Below, one piece after another: positions 63,801 through 64,000 of a stretch of DNA of 64,000 nt (its first letter is position 1; the number at the start of each line of letters is the position of its first letter). The DNA comes from Metallibacterium scheffleri (GTDB taxonomy: Bacteria; Pseudomonadota; Gammaproteobacteria; Xanthomonadales; Rhodanobacteraceae). The position numbers and the translations under genes are program-made. The notes beneath the pieces were generated by a model. It was not told where the DNA came from. It saw only the letters and a program-made list of their open reading frames with translations, and made no database searches. The stretch covers positions 136,219-200,218 of the forward strand of contig NZ_LDOS01000001.1 of NCBI RefSeq assembly GCF_002077135.1, given 5' to 3'.

Positions 63801-64000
63801 ACGCATCTCGACAGCCTGACCGCGCTGGCCGCGCGCATGGACAGCCTCGAGCACGCGGTGGACAACGCCGACGTGCCGCCGACCCGCGACGCCGAGCTGG
63901 GCTTCCGCATGGCCCACGCGACCCTGCAGCAAACCCTGGCACGCTGGCGGCACTTGCGTGGTCCCGAGCTGGCCACGCTCAACGCCAGCCTGCACGGGGC
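60852..64000 (+). CDS. Secreted sortilin/VPS10-like beta-propeller protein (3' end beyond window)
   Basis: At least 1049 residues, open at the right edge. Signal peptide TLTLTLLMTLAAGGTLATAA, then Asp-box/BNR blades: RSDNAGRTWTP, STDAGRTWTH, TTDGGRTWQK, STDGGAHWRE, SDDGGAHWTH, VDGGKTWSS, LDGGAHWAP, HDGGAHWSN and RDGGTSWQA. After the propeller comes a domain with HGRGIWIMDDITPL and a beta-sandwich (PGAYRVVLDVDGQHFTQPLR), then a helical stretch. It is a paralogue of the protein at 8991-12218 and of the exported 'glycosyl hydrolase' proteins of this order. Start ATG 60852. No catalytic residues were identified, so a hydrolase activity is not claimed. Confidence 0.88.
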   Translation, partial: MHPSLGKTLTLTLLMTLAAGGTLATAAPAAAPGPARVAPALFQDLHWRLIGPFRGGRVLAVSGVPQHPQRFYFGAVDGGVWRSDNAGRTWTPIFDAEPVGSIGALAVAPSDPDVIYVGTGEADMRSDIAMGDGMWKSTDAGRTWTHIGLTHTQAIGSVLVDPHDPNIVYVAALGHPYGPNAERGVFKTTDGGRTWQKVLYKNANTGAIDLAFQPGNASVIYAALWQTRRPPWNVYPPSNGPDSGLYKSTDGGAHWREISQPAHGFAAQPGRIGVAVAPSDPQRVYAMVDAKAGGLYRSDDGGAHWTHVSSDVRIWQRGWYFGGITVDPRDSDVVYAANTALYESRNGGKTFVPVKGAPGGDDYHTLWIDPRDPAHRILGVDQGAVVSVDGGKTWSSWYNQPTAQIYHVTTDNRFPFWVCGAQQDSGAVCLPSQSEHGVDGISMMQFHELTAGGESGEIAVDPHDPDLVYGNSYNGSVDKYDQRTQQTQSVNPTLAWPGLYRATWTLPLVFSPAQPKALYFGNQRVFRTLDGGAHWAPISPDLTRRDPAVPANLDASTAADSPIAGPRRGVVYSIAPSPLDAGLVWAGTDDGLLWVTHDGGAHWSNVTPSALTPWSKVAGIAPSPRHARVAYVAIDRHRLDDFHPYIYRTRDGGTSWQAITHGIPPRDFVNVVTVDPVTPGLLYAGTEFGVFVSFDDGDHWQPLQQNLPVTSVRDLLVKDNDLVIATHGRGIWIMDDITPLRQMAAASAAPGTYLFAPLAAYRVRPLGFAGTPLPLSEPRGKNPPSGAYIDYALKSPAHRVSLSILDAAGQVVRRYSSADALPGIDLTKIQIAPVWVQQPTPLATTPGMHRFVWNLHWAAPAALAPHGVWSDGVWAAPGAYRVVLDVDGQHFTQPLRVLPDPRVRGMSAADYAAQFKLAQAIETDRAALASALRGAARLQKALAQVSATLPAAQAAALGAFRARLAALSDIPAPDPSNSVGTPPTHLDSLTALAARMDSLEHAVDNADVPPTRDAELGFRMAHATLQQTLARWRHLRGPELATLNASLHG

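Overview
The window is about 64 kb of GC-rich DNA, densely coded, from a Gram-negative bacterium. The gene families point to a gammaproteobacterium of the Lysobacterales (Xanthomonadales), perhaps Rhodanobacteraceae: a hemD-hemX-hemY run, RsgA beside an AlaA-type aminotransferase, two sortilin-like secreted propeller proteins, several RND pumps, a TonB-dependent receptor, and TAnnAT -10 boxes only 5-8 nt before the start codon. The taxon is inferred from gene content only. No rRNA, tRNA or CRISPR array was seen.

Layout. 1-6.8 kb: an MdtABC-type RND operon on the minus strand, cut by the left edge. 7-13.5 kb: an orphan DUF2384 protein, a QEGLA-type putative metallopeptidase, a large secreted propeller protein and a GC-poor TraB/GumN-like gene. 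13.7-14.8 kb: a double GNAT acetyltransferase. 14.8-23.6 kb: a tightly overlapped minus-strand run coding for a PepSY protein, response regulator, sensor kinase, DedA protein, outer-membrane factor, membrane fusion protein and RND pump. 23.8-28.7 kb: an MFS carrier, then a secreted alpha/beta hydrolase coupled to a NatAB-type ABC exporter. 28.8-30.1 kb: a GNAT remnant and a higBA toxin-antitoxin pair followed by a TacT-like acetyltransferase. 30.2-36.6 kb: housekeeping genes (rsgA, alaA-like, SGNH hydrolase, NRAMP-like transporter, srkA-like kinase, hotdog thioesterase, rhodanese). 37-43.3 kb: gamma-glutamyltransferase, TonB-dependent receptor and a secreted LVIVD-type protein.

43.6-48.8 kb is an accessory patch: an IS30 element, a ParE-like toxin-antitoxin pair, a heptanucleotide tandem repeat, and an orphan RHS tip followed by GC-poor small genes that could include its immunity gene.

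48.8-56.3 kb is the most interesting locus. Seven overlapping or closely spaced genes encode an HTH regulator and six subunits resembling formate-hydrogenlyase/group 4 hydrogenase proteins HyfB, C, E, F, G and I. The large subunit lacks the cysteine pairs that bind NiFe, while the small subunit keeps its 4Fe-4S cysteines and the membrane arm looks intact. This fits an energy-converting-hydrogenase-related (Ehr) complex, a proton- or ion-pumping relative of complex I whose electron donor and acceptor are not established, rather than a true hydrogenase.

56.3-64 kb: a lipoprotein, a YiiD-type thioesterase, hemD-hemX-hemY with leaderless-looking promoters, and a second sortilin-like propeller protein cut by the right edge.
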